Source: Bacteroidales bacterium (GTDB taxonomy: Bacteria > Bacteroidota > Bacteroidia > Bacteroidales > WCHB1-69). Taken from it: a stretch of DNA of 64,000 nt. The DNA lies in the NCBI GenBank assembly GCA_024400635.1, contig JAKSMI010000005.1, positions 1-64,000 on the forward strand, read 5' to 3'. The notes beneath the pieces were generated by a model, which was not told where the DNA came from, did no database searches, and worked only from the letters and a program-made list of their open reading frames with translations. Both the position numbers and the translations under genes were made by a program. Shown here one piece after another: positions 6,701-13,355 of the stretch (position 1 is its first letter; every line of letters begins with the position of its first letter).

Positions 6701-7120
6701 ATGAACAATTTGAAAGTAGGCGATTTTGGCATTATTTATCCACAATTCAAGGGGAAACCTAAACAGGCCATAAAGCACCTGATGAAAGTTAAGGGTGGAG
6801 AATGCACCAACTCCTTATACAGAAAAGATATTGGTTACATCGATATTGTGTGGGGTGAAAATGATCCAAAGACAAACAAGGGTTTTGGACTAAAGCACAT
6901 TATTGAAAAACATGGTGAATCGATTAAGAAATTAGGGTTTTCAATTGAGGATTTTATCCCAATTGTTATTCAATATGCGGATTTGTCAACAAAGAAAATT
7001 CTTAGAAATAGGATTGTTATGGAAAATACAAATTGTAGAGTTGTTGTTAAAACGACTTGGAATAATAAAAAGAAAGTTTTTCTATTAACCGCATTTGATA
7101 TACGAAAAAAGCCAGACTAA
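6701..7120 (+). CDS. PBECR-family nuclease (barnase/EndoU/colicin E5-D/RelE-like), putative toxin
   Basis: A 139-residue protein with YIDIVWGEND, then GFGLKHIIEKH (about residues 60-72) and a C-terminal strand pair ending VFLLTAFD. The IDxVWG...GLxHIxxKH signature is that of PBECR/'barnase-colicin E5' nuclease domains, in which the His of the HI..KH helix and later basic residues cleave RNA. They are known from polyvalent phage proteins and as stand-alone toxins; RNA is the likely target. The gene is AT-rich relative to its neighbours and is bracketed by 29-bp direct repeats. Its stop codon (7118-7120) lies inside the hairpin of a convergent small RNA. Confidence 0.65.
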   Translation: MNNLKVGDFGIIYPQFKGKPKQAIKHLMKVKGGECTNSLYRKDIGYIDIVWGENDPKTNKGFGLKHIIEKHGESIKKLGFSIEDFIPIVIQYADLSTKKILRNRIVMENTNCRVVVKTTWNNKKKVFLLTAFDIRKKPD

Positions 7121-7192
7121 GTCTGGCCATATCTTGAAATCATCAGTAGGACTGACATTGATGATTTTACGATAAAGATACTCCCTTTATCA
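7105..7192 (-). ncRNA. Convergent three-hairpin small RNA at the 3' end of the second nuclease gene
   Basis: A minus-strand -7 box TATTTTTG (plus-strand 7199-7206) is followed by hairpins GATAAAG/CTTTATC (7171-7191), AAATCATCA/TGATGATTT (7137-7167) and GCCAGACT/AGTCTGGC (7111-7127). The last runs into six U on the minus strand (7105-7110), a clear Rho-independent terminator. The predicted RNA is about 88 nt. The nuclease stop codon is inside the terminator stem, so the RNA is antisense to the end of the nuclease message. The layout matches that at 5961-6036, although the sequence differs. Confidence 0.6.
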
Positions 7193-7261
7193 ACACTGCA
7201 AAAATACAAAAAAAAACAATACAAATCATTAATGAAAGAAAATTTCATAAGGAACTGAAAG

Positions 7262-7552
7262 ATGAAGATGAATAAGCCAACAGCAAACCTACTTGTTAAG
7301 ACATTTGCACCGACAATCAAAAAGATTGCCGAAGGTGGAAAGATTGACGGTTTCTTCCAGGCCATCAAGAAGGAACGGTCGGAAGGCCTGTACCTGATGG
7401 AGGGTGAAACGGTCGAAATCATGATCACCACCGAAGAGGACGGAAAAGAATACGTTTCACTGGTTATTCTTTACGACGGCCAGACCATACAGAAAGTTCT
7501 TACGCAAATTCCACTTTCGGAAATGGTTATTCAGATACTATCAAAAATTTAA
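7262..7552 (+). CDS. Small phage protein, unknown function
   Basis: A 96-residue protein (a start six bases later, at 7268, is also possible). The first half is helical (ANLLVKTFAPTIKKIAEGG) and the second half beta-rich (LYLMEGETVEIMITTEE, VSLVILYDG). No family is recognised. It precedes an ATPase-linked gene and its start overlaps the relic 3' end left by the nuclease insertion. Confidence 0.55.
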   Translation: MKMNKPTANLLVKTFAPTIKKIAEGGKIDGFFQAIKKERSEGLYLMEGETVEIMITTEEDGKEYVSLVILYDGQTIQKVLTQIPLSEMVIQILSKI

Positions 7553-7556
7553 AGTT

Positions 7557-8099
7557 ATGGGATTAGGACTAAAACACGATAAGGACCAGTTCGACGACTT
7601 CTTGGATTCTCTGAAGCAGCCGCGCCAGGTTATGGATGCCAATGCAATGGATGTTCCACCGGTTGACGAACTTCCAATGGAAAAACCCGATTTGGACGAT
7701 TTGGACGATTTGGGCGATGAACTGGAAAGCCCACAGGAACAAAAGCAGCGTTACAGCTTGTCGATGATACCGGCGGAAACGCTGGTGAATTGCGTTGACA
7801 TCGCGTTCACACAGGTAAACAGCATGATTGCCAAGCAGAAAATGGAGGGCGCGAGCCGCGACGAAAAGGAAAGCCTCATACAGGCGGCGGCCAACTACAT
7901 GAAGGAAAAGGACATCGACATTTCGCCCGGCTCCATGCTGGTGGTGATGGTACTGGTTATCTATGCCCCGAAAGTATGGCAGGCCGTGGAACTGAGAAAG
8001 GCCAACGAGGAAAACGAAAAACTCAAACTCCAGCTTGAGGCGCAAAAAAAGAAAATTAAGGCATTGGAAAACAAAACGGATGACGATGAACGAGAATAA
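7557..8099 (+). CDS. Membrane protein with acidic N terminus and C-terminal coiled coil, partner of the ATPase
   Basis: A 180-residue protein. The N-terminal 60 residues are acidic, with DDL repeats coded by short repeats near 7690-7720. A hydrophobic segment MLVVMVLVIYAPKVW (about residues 127-141) is followed by a charged coiled coil. It overlaps the packaging-type ATPase gene by 14 bases, so the two are translationally coupled and may work together, for example as a membrane anchor at the packaging vertex. That role is inferred. Confidence 0.5.
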   Translation: MGLGLKHDKDQFDDFLDSLKQPRQVMDANAMDVPPVDELPMEKPDLDDLDDLGDELESPQEQKQRYSLSMIPAETLVNCVDIAFTQVNSMIAKQKMEGASRDEKESLIQAAANYMKEKDIDISPGSMLVVMVLVIYAPKVWQAVELRKANEENEKLKLQLEAQKKKIKALENKTDDDERE

Positions 8100-8664
8100 C
8101 CGATATGCGATAAGCTCCATCCTTTGCGGTATCAACGGCACGGGCAAAACCACGTTGCTGAAAAAGATACTGGACAACATGATTGAAAACGGGAACCGCG
8201 TGCTGATTGTCACCCCCGACCCGATAGAGTGGGACAATGCCGCTCCGATTCGGATTTGGAGCGAGTTGGAAACCTTTTCAGGCATTCGCCGCCTGGTGTA
8301 TTCGCCCGGCGTGATGGAACGCATACAGCAGCACTACAGCAACGGCGTTCTGGTCCTGGACGACTGCCGCGTATATATACGGGCACAGTCCAACGACTTC
8401 ATGCAGTGGCTGCAGATCCGCCGCCGACAGGCGGGTATCGACCTGTTTTCTGTTTTTCACGGCCTCACACAGGTGCCGCCGGTCTATTTCACCTTTGCCA
8501 CCAACCTTATCCTGTTCTATACCAAGGACAATATCAAGCGGCGCGGCGACTATGTGGATGATTCAGACTTCGCATTGATCCAGGACGCGAAAAAGCGTAT
8601 TGAAAAGCACATATCGTCTAATCCGTATTATTATGAAATAATAAAACTCGATAAAAGGTTATAA
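8086..8664 (+). CDS. Packaging-type P-loop ATPase (FtsK/HerA, A32-like)
   Basis: Start at 8086 (MNENNRYAIS), 192 residues. It has Walker A GINGTGKTT near residue 15, a hydrophobic Walker B strand GVLVLDDC (about 90), and a polar strand before HGLTQVPP (about 125) that resembles the sensor region. Small ATPases of this kind package DNA into tailless, membrane-containing virions such as PRD1, PM2 and relatives; Zot proteins of filamentous phages are cousins. With no terminase in the window, it is the best candidate for the packaging motor. Confidence 0.7.
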   Translation: MNENNRYAISSILCGINGTGKTTLLKKILDNMIENGNRVLIVTPDPIEWDNAAPIRIWSELETFSGIRRLVYSPGVMERIQQHYSNGVLVLDDCRVYIRAQSNDFMQWLQIRRRQAGIDLFSVFHGLTQVPPVYFTFATNLILFYTKDNIKRRGDYVDDSDFALIQDAKKRIEKHISSNPYYYEIIKLDKRL

Positions 8665-8665
8665 T

Positions 8666-8851
8666 ATGGATAGCATAACGTCAAAGCCACGAACCCTGAA
8701 GGAATTGGCCAATTATTACCAGGTTAGCCCCAAAACGTTCAAAAACTGGTTGGATTGCAAGACACTGAACGGCATAAAGCCCGAAAGCGGCTACTACTAT
8801 TCCATTGCCCAGGTGAAACTTATCGTTGACCATCTGGGAAGTAATGATTAA
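8666..8851 (+). CDS. Small HTH protein, possible late regulator
   Basis: A 61-residue protein. LKELANYYQVSPKTFKNWL is a MerR/excisionase-like helix-turn-helix, followed by a wing-like YYYSIAQVKLIVDHLG. Such proteins act as excisionases or transcription factors. It is the last gene before the late region, and the late promoter carries seven phased 10-bp repeats, so it is a natural candidate to bind them. That link is inference. Confidence 0.5.
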   Translation: MDSITSKPRTLKELANYYQVSPKTFKNWLDCKTLNGIKPESGYYYSIAQVKLIVDHLGSND

Positions 8852-8934
8852 AAAAACTTAATATTCATATAAAAAAATGAATATGTAAGAAATAATTACT
8901 ATTTTTGCCGTGTTAACATTTAAATTCTCGACTT
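8852..8934 (+). promoter_or_regulatory. Hairpin and promoter before the lipoprotein gene
   Basis: ATATTCAT (8861-8868) and ATGAATAT (8877-8884) form an AT-rich hairpin after the HTH gene. A -7 box TATTTTTG lies near 8900-8907, about 30 bases before the ATG at 8935. The lipoprotein gene therefore has its own promoter and can be expressed in the lysogen. Confidence 0.55.
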
Positions 8935-9330
8935 ATGAAAAAATTATTTTGCTTAATGCTGATGGCTGTAGCAACAGTCCTTTTTGTTTCTTGCAACAAA
9001 ATAACCGAAAACAAATTACTTGGCAGATGGAATGTGGTATCATGGCAAGAACGTTTTATTTCAGATAATTCTACAGATGAAATTGCTGATTTAATTGATC
9101 AACTGATTTTTTATGACAATGGCCAGTGGAAAATGACTGGTATTGATTATATTGATGACCCTACTGCATATGAGTCTGGTAAATGGTATTTAGATAATGA
9201 TAAATTGCATTTTTATGATGAAGTATGGGATGTTGAATTTTTATCAAAGAAAGAAATAAAATTGCATTGTGTTGGTCGTGCTTGGTTTGAAGGATTTGAA
9301 GAAACTATCCGACTAAGGAAAGCCAATTAA
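8935..9330 (+). CDS. Lipoprotein, lipocalin-like, probable lysogenic-conversion gene
   Basis: A 131-residue protein with a lipobox signal peptide (VLFVSC, Cys at residue 20) and a beta-rich body with LLGRWNVVSW, ESGKWYLDN and KEIKLHCVG. This resembles the lipocalin-like DUF families of Bacteroidota lipoproteins. It is AT-rich relative to the flanking genes and has its own promoter and terminator, the pattern of a phage moron. It may block superinfection or alter the cell surface, but nothing in the sequence shows which. Confidence 0.6.
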   Translation: MKKLFCLMLMAVATVLFVSCNKITENKLLGRWNVVSWQERFISDNSTDEIADLIDQLIFYDNGQWKMTGIDYIDDPTAYESGKWYLDNDKLHFYDEVWDVEFLSKKEIKLHCVGRAWFEGFEETIRLRKAN

Positions 9331-9353
9331 CATAGAAACTATATTACCCCAAG

Positions 9354-9382
9354 AAGGCGACCAATTACGGCCGCCTTTTTTT
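9354..9382 (+). terminator. Terminator after the lipoprotein gene
   Basis: AAGGCG (9354-9359) pairs with CGCCTT (9372-9377) and is followed by T to 9382. It isolates the moron from the late region. Confidence 0.8.
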
Positions 9383-9400
9383 GTGCCAAAATAATAAAAA

Positions 9401-9470
9401 ATTGTGGGCAAATGTGGGCAATTGTAGGTAATTGTAGGCAATTGTGAGTAAATGTGGGCAAATGTGGGAA
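9401..9470 (+). repeat. Seven phased 10-bp repeats upstream of the late promoter
   Basis: Units start at 9401, 9411, 9421, 9431, 9441, 9451 and 9461: ATTGTGGGCA, AATGTGGGCA, ATTGTAGGTA, ATTGTAGGCA, ATTGTGAGTA, AATGTGGGCA, AATGTGGGAA. The 10-bp period puts every unit on the same face of the helix. The array ends about 20 bp before the late -7 box. It is a strong candidate for an array of activator sites. Confidence 0.85.
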
Positions 9471-9490
9471 CCCGTTAAAATCCATCATTA

Positions 9491-9498
9491 TACTTTTG
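9491..9498 (+). promoter_or_regulatory. Late promoter -7 box
   Basis: TACTTTTG matches TAnnTTTG and is followed by GCC, as in other promoters here. The start of transcription would be near 9505, leaving a leader of about 145 nt before the first late gene. Confidence 0.6.
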
Positions 9499-9558
9499 CC
9501 GCTGTTTTTCACAAAACAAAAAAACATCATACTACAAACTTATATTAAATTAATCAGT

Positions 9559-9620
9559 GTTGGGCAACCTCTGGCCGATGGGAACCGATGGCCATGAACA
9601 AAGATAATAGAGGTCCCAAC
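9559..9620 (+). promoter_or_regulatory. Folded leader of the late mRNA
   Basis: Three nested stems can form: GTTGGG (9559-9564) with CCCAAC (9615-9620), CCTCT (9568-9572) with AGAGG (9609-9613), and GGCC (9573-9576) with GGCC (9590-9593). The structure lies 30 nt upstream of the first late start codon. It may stabilise the capsid mRNA, control its translation or be recognised by a protein. Confidence 0.55.
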
Positions 9621-9650
9621 TTAAGACAACAACATTAAAAACAATATAAA

Positions 9651-9791
9651 ATGAAAAAATTTATCACAGACAACATCCACATTTTAGTAATCGTGGCATT
9701 GGTGGCAGCAGGTTATGCCATTTATCGCATCACCAAAAAGGACAAAAACGAAAATTCAGAAACCACAACCACAACCGCAGCCGCTGAATAG
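9651..9791 (+). CDS. Small single-span membrane protein
   Basis: A 46-residue peptide, MKKFITDNIHILVIVALVAA..., with one membrane span (residues about 8-25), a basic flank and a Thr/Ala-rich tail. It is the first gene of the late operon, nine bases before the capsid candidate. Small proteins like this are virion-membrane components in PM2- and PRD1-like phages. Confidence 0.6.
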   Translation: MKKFITDNIHILVIVALVAAGYAIYRITKKDKNENSETTTTTAAAE

Positions 9792-9800
9792 TATTAACCC

Positions 9801-10472
9801 ATGAAAAAAGAAACAGTAATGAAAAATTCACAAAGACGCTTAACCAACCGCTTTGGCGGAAATGCTGAAAACATCAACATTGAGTATGCAGACAAGAATA
9901 TTGCCGAAGGCATCGCCAACCACATGACAATCATTGTCAAGAACAACCACTCGACAAACGCATTGCCATTCGCAATCATACCAGCCAACTTTGACACATT
10001 GAGAGCTAAGGTCACTTCATCAGAATCTTCTGTAGCCGTTGACCTGGAAGAAAACAATTGTGCCGAAATGCAGAAAGCCGGATTCAACATCAGCGGCGTT
10101 GCTCACGACGGAAGCTATTCAGACTCCGCTAAAGGCATTAACTATGCAGTTGAAAGTGCTGATCCAGCCAGAACCATCAAGAACTTCCTCCGTTACATCA
10201 AATTGAACCCAAGCAAGTTGAAATCAATGGAAATCGTGGCAGCCAACGCCAACGCATTCGACACCAACATGCAGTTGACTTACGTTAACCCATTCTTCAA
10301 GAATGCAATGCAAAACATCGACCTTTCAACTTTCTACTCACTGTATCAGGAAGCCACAGACCGTGTAAGAATCGACTTTGCCAACAACAACGTCGAGTTG
10401 AACGACCTCTCTTTGTTGACCGCCGTTATTCCGGCCAACACGACGATGAAATTCATCTTACGCTTTGCATAA
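9801..10472 (+). CDS. Candidate major capsid protein (jelly-roll type)
   Basis: A 223-residue protein (possible second start at 9819). It is rich in predicted beta strands with N-rich loops: MTIIVKNNHSTNALPF, SMEIVAANANAFDTN, DRVRIDFANNN and TMKFILRFA. It has no signal peptide or membrane span. It sits early in the late operon, behind a strong promoter and folded leader, and is followed by its own terminator, the arrangement expected for the most abundant virion protein. The length is short for a double jelly roll (PM2 P2 is about 269 residues), so a compact double or a single jelly roll are both possible. The identity is inferred from context. Confidence 0.5.
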   Translation: MKKETVMKNSQRRLTNRFGGNAENINIEYADKNIAEGIANHMTIIVKNNHSTNALPFAIIPANFDTLRAKVTSSESSVAVDLEENNCAEMQKAGFNISGVAHDGSYSDSAKGINYAVESADPARTIKNFLRYIKLNPSKLKSMEIVAANANAFDTNMQLTYVNPFFKNAMQNIDLSTFYSLYQEATDRVRIDFANNNVELNDLSLLTAVIPANTTMKFILRFA

Positions 10473-10515
10473 CAGACAGACCCCGACCAGGAATAATCGA
10501 TTTGAATTTAAGTGG

Positions 10516-10550
10516 TATGCCCCGCCCAGTTGGGCGAGGCATATTTTTTT
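10516..10550 (+). terminator. Terminator or attenuator directly after the capsid candidate
   Basis: TATGCCCCGCCC (10516-10527) pairs with GGGCGAGGCATA (10532-10543), one mismatch, loop AGTT, followed by seven T. Partial readthrough would give high capsid expression and lower expression of the genes beyond. Confidence 0.9.
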
Positions 10551-10562
10551 AACGAAAAAGAC

Positions 10563-10850
10563 ATGGACCAGAAACTTACATTGAAAATAAATAGGGCTGA
10601 CGGGTATAATGGATCCGAGTTTTGGGCTGATGGCAAATGGTGGACGGGAATTGGAGACACTTTGTCCGGTATTTTGAGCGGTACCGCATCAATTATCCAG
10701 GCAAAAAACGGCACCTATCCGGACAACGCATCGACGGCTTACATACAAGGATCTTACGATAATCAATCCAATACGACCAAGTATCTGATTTTTGGCGGTG
10801 CTGGATTGATCCTACTCATCTTGATTGTACTATTAGTTTCAAGAAAATAA
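10563..10850 (+). CDS. C-terminally anchored virion membrane protein candidate
   Basis: Start at 10563, 95 residues. The body is glycine- and serine-rich with EFWADGKWWTGIGD; the C terminus is a membrane span (YLIFGGAGLILLILIVLLV) with a short basic end. The stop TAA overlaps the next ATG (TAATG). Likely part of the internal virion membrane. Confidence 0.55.
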   Translation: MDQKLTLKINRADGYNGSEFWADGKWWTGIGDTLSGILSGTASIIQAKNGTYPDNASTAYIQGSYDNQSNTTKYLIFGGAGLILLILIVLLVSRK

Positions 10851-11479
10851 TGAAATTCATAGACACCGACAAAAACGACTTGCAAAACTGCCCGGCTGCC
10901 GTTGATATGGAAACGGGTGATGTTTACATCAACCGTGACGTTTGGGACGACTACACCGAAAGCGAAAAGCAATTCATCATCCAGCACGAAATCGGACATT
11001 ATGAACAACAAACCGACAGCGAAACACTATCAGACCAATACGCCCTCAAGCAAAATTTCGGAAAGGTCAAGAAAAGTCTGAAGTCATCATTTACGGCCCT
11101 CGACAAGGCAGGCGTGAAAGATGATGAACGGTACACCGAACTTTACAGGGAAGCGTTGGCAATAGACGCTGAAAACGGAAACCCGGTTGCAGCCATAGAA
11201 TTAAACAACATTAAATCAGTTAACAAACCAAAAAATCAAGAAAAAATGAAAAACAGACCAACGCAAATCACCTACATCACAGGTAATACCCCGAAAAACA
11301 AACAAAGAGTTACCAGAAGAAACTTTTGTAGAGCTGACGGCAATTCAACGGGATCATCAAATTCACAGTCACACAGCCACAAGCAAAACGGCATTGTTGT
11401 TTCCGACCACTACTTCAGCTACACCAACATCCTTTTGTTTGCCATCGCATTGATCCTGATTATCAAATTGAAGAAATAA
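10850..11479 (+). CDS. HExxH metallopeptidase-like protein with C-terminal membrane anchor
   Basis: A 209-residue protein. FIIQHEIGHYEQQ (about residues 42-54) is a zinc-binding HExxH motif, and DQYAL shortly after may supply the third ligand. A Ser/His-rich linker and a C-terminal membrane span (NILLFAIALILIIKL) follow. It may be a virion-associated peptidase for maturation or entry. An in-frame start at 11246 (MKNRPTQ, preceded by an A-rich stretch) could yield a second, shorter product with only the anchor. TAATG overlap with both neighbours indicates coupled translation. Confidence 0.55.
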   Translation: MKFIDTDKNDLQNCPAAVDMETGDVYINRDVWDDYTESEKQFIIQHEIGHYEQQTDSETLSDQYALKQNFGKVKKSLKSSFTALDKAGVKDDERYTELYREALAIDAENGNPVAAIELNNIKSVNKPKNQEKMKNRPTQITYITGNTPKNKQRVTRRNFCRADGNSTGSSNSQSHSHKQNGIVVSDHYFSYTNILLFAIALILIIKLKK

Positions 11480-12153
11480 TGAAAGCGGCTTTAAAACCCC
11501 CATACTTTGTCTACAGGGGAGCATATAAGGGTAGGGAAACCGCAGCTGAAAAGCGCAATTGCTTCAATCCGAAAAGACGATGCTTTTTCACGTCCTCTTC
11601 AGATTATAACAATATAGCATCCGCATCAAAAGTAAAAATATCAAGTGACGTGATTCTTATTTATCACAAAAACCCTGGTTCGCTGAAAGCGTCAATTGAT
11701 GCCAACGTTGGTGAAATATTCACAGAGTTTGGTTATTATGACAGATCCTGGCAAACTGATAAGTGGCTAAAACTGGAATCTCCAGGCAAAAATGGTAATA
11801 CAGGTGGAGCCCACACATATACAGCCGGAGCGGCACAGATGCAGACAGATATTATGAAAATAGTCAATGGCGGGAAAATCACAAAATATTACATTGATAG
11901 CGATGGTGAAATTATCGGTGTAACAGAAAAAGGGCTATTGGTTCGTTTGGATGCAGTTGATAGAGATGTTAAAAAAACGAAAGATCCAGCCTCGGCCGGC
12001 GTTAACGAGGAAACAGGTCAATTTATCCCTCCAGACACAAGTTCGGAAGACAATACCAATTCCACAAAAAAATACCTCCTCATCGGCATTGCCATTGTAG
12101 CTCTTATTGCTGTATTCATCATCCTGAAAAAGAAAAAAATCATCAATCTATAA
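11479..12153 (+). CDS. C-terminally anchored late protein, unknown
   Basis: A 224-residue protein. The first 180 residues form a soluble, mixed domain with aromatic motifs (YFVYRGAYKGRE, FGYYDRSWQTDKW). A Thr/Ser-rich linker and a C-terminal membrane span (YLLIGIAIVALIAVFIIL) follow, ending in a lysine cluster. The orientation, with the soluble part away from the C-terminal anchor, fits a protein in a virion membrane. No family is recognised. Confidence 0.55.
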   Translation: MKAALKPPYFVYRGAYKGRETAAEKRNCFNPKRRCFFTSSSDYNNIASASKVKISSDVILIYHKNPGSLKASIDANVGEIFTEFGYYDRSWQTDKWLKLESPGKNGNTGGAHTYTAGAAQMQTDIMKIVNGGKITKYYIDSDGEIIGVTEKGLLVRLDAVDRDVKKTKDPASAGVNEETGQFIPPDTSSEDNTNSTKKYLLIGIAIVALIAVFIILKKKKIINL

Positions 12154-12156
12154 CCC

Positions 12157-12627
12157 ATGGCAAAGAAAAAAGACGCAATCGACAAACTGGTTGACGACCC
12201 CAAGAAAATACTCATCATCGTTATCATCATCGTGATACTGGTGGTGCTGGTGTGGGTGTTCTGGGGAAAGCTTAAAACGCTTTTTTCTGAAATCAGCAAC
12301 AAATACCAGCAAAATTCGGAACTCAACAACTACATATCCACAACCGGAGAGCAGGTCACATTGTCGGATTCCGACCTTAGACAGCTGGCCAACAAGCTCT
12401 ATACCGCATTTTACGGCGGACTTTTCGGATGGGGCACGGACGAAGATGCGGTTTATGACGTGTTCAACCGCATAAACAACGGTGCGGACCTACACAAGCT
12501 CATATCCGTATATGGAACCCGTGAAAACCTCACACTTGACCAGGCAATGGTTAACGAGCTCAACAACAGCGAATTAAAGAAAGTCAACACGATTTTAGCC
12601 AACAAAGGCATTAACTATCAATTCTAA
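12157..12627 (+). CDS. Membrane protein with an annexin-like C-terminal repeat
   Basis: A 156-residue protein. It has one N-terminal membrane span (residues about 17-35, valine/isoleucine-rich) and a helical C-terminal domain. FGWGTDEDAVYDVFNRI and the following LISVYGTRENLTLDQAM resemble the G-x-GTDE helix pattern of annexin repeats. The end (ILANKGINYQF) is also seen, from memory, in small proteins of Bacteroidota phages. The calcium-type loop is not complete, so binding of lipid or calcium is uncertain. Confidence 0.5.
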   Translation: MAKKKDAIDKLVDDPKKILIIVIIIVILVVLVWVFWGKLKTLFSEISNKYQQNSELNNYISTTGEQVTLSDSDLRQLANKLYTAFYGGLFGWGTDEDAVYDVFNRINNGADLHKLISVYGTRENLTLDQAMVNELNNSELKKVNTILANKGINYQF

Positions 12628-12631
12628 CATT

Positions 12632-12799
12632 ATGAACAACAACGACCAACCATCATCATTATGGGACGTGATCAGCGGCAACGAAAGTCTGAAGCTGTCA
12701 ATCTCACTCGACATTACAACCATTGTTTACATCGCATTAGGCGTGTTCGTGGTTGGAATAGCATTAATCGCAATCAGCAAATCATGGCCCAAAAGATAA
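12632..12799 (+). CDS. Small single-span membrane protein
   Basis: A 55-residue peptide, MNNNDQPSSLWDVISG..., with one membrane span (residues about 31-48) and a short basic end (KSWPKR). It ends four bases before the lysin gene. It may be a virion membrane protein or a holin-like helper; the sequence does not decide. Confidence 0.55.
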   Translation: MNNNDQPSSLWDVISGNESLKLSISLDITTIVYIALGVFVVGIALIAISKSWPKR

Positions 12800-12803
12800 C
12801 ACC

Positions 12804-13274
12804 ATGAAACCATCCGAATACCTAAAGAAATATGCCGGTTACTTTGTCGTGGCCTGTGAAGACACCAAGCTGTTTCCGTCCGTCAAGATCGCCCAGGCGG
12901 CATTGGAAACCGGGTGGGGAAACCACATTGTGGGCAATAACCTGTACGGCATCAAGGCCACCGGGCAGCAAACGCCCTATTGGCACGGTGATTTCGTCAC
13001 CGCCGGAACAACGGAGTACGCCAACGGAAGCTACAACCCGCAAAGCTCCAACTTCAGGGCATACGACAGCATCACCGACAGCATCCGTGACCACAGCCAC
13101 CTTATCAACACACTGAGCCGCTACAAACCAGTACTGGAAGCCGCCACGCCGGAAGAACAGGCACGGGCGTTGCAGAATGCCGGTTACGCCACCGACCCAA
13201 ACTATGCCAGCAAGCTCATCAGCATAATCAACAGCAACAACCTCAAGCAGTACGACCAAAAAAAAAAGCAATGA
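12804..13274 (+). CDS. GH73 glucosaminidase (endolysin or entry lysin)
   Basis: A 156-residue single-domain enzyme of the FlgJ/mannosyl-glycoprotein endo-beta-N-acetylglucosaminidase family. IAQAALETGWG holds the catalytic glutamate, and NNLYGIKA, YDSITDSIRDH and NAGYATDPNYASKL are the usual family motifs. It cuts the glycan strands of peptidoglycan. There is no signal peptide, so export needs a holin-like protein, or the enzyme is carried in the virion for entry. The next gene starts in the ATGA overlap. Confidence 0.9.
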   Translation: MKPSEYLKKYAGYFVVACEDTKLFPSVKIAQAALETGWGNHIVGNNLYGIKATGQQTPYWHGDFVTAGTTEYANGSYNPQSSNFRAYDSITDSIRDHSHLINTLSRYKPVLEAATPEEQARALQNAGYATDPNYASKLISIINSNNLKQYDQKKKQ

Positions 13275-13354
13275 AATACTTTGAAATAGCCGCCGCAGTC
13301 TTAACACTTATACTTTGCGTCTGGACAATTTACAAGAACCTCAAATACAGTTAA
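13271..13354 (+). CDS. 27-residue membrane peptide coupled to the lysin
   Basis: ATG at 13271 overlaps the lysin stop (ATGA). The peptide MKYFEIAAAVLTLILCVWTI plus seven residues is almost all membrane span. It could be a minimal holin or a virion membrane peptide. Confidence 0.5.
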   Translation: MKYFEIAAAVLTLILCVWTIYKNLKYS

Positions 13355-13355
13355 C

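Larger units (their letters stand above)
6656..7268 (+). repeat. 29-bp direct repeats (27 identical) bracketing the second nuclease cargo
   Basis: AAGGAACTGAAAGATGAAGA occurs at 6665-6684, in the last codons of the coiled-coil gene, and at 7249-7268. Including the AAATTT-containing flank, 27 of 29 bases match (6656-6684 and 7240-7268, offset 584 bp). The second copy, read in the same frame, gives KFHKELKDEDE and a stop that overlaps the start of the next gene. It appears to be the old 3' end of the upstream gene. Confidence 0.8.
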
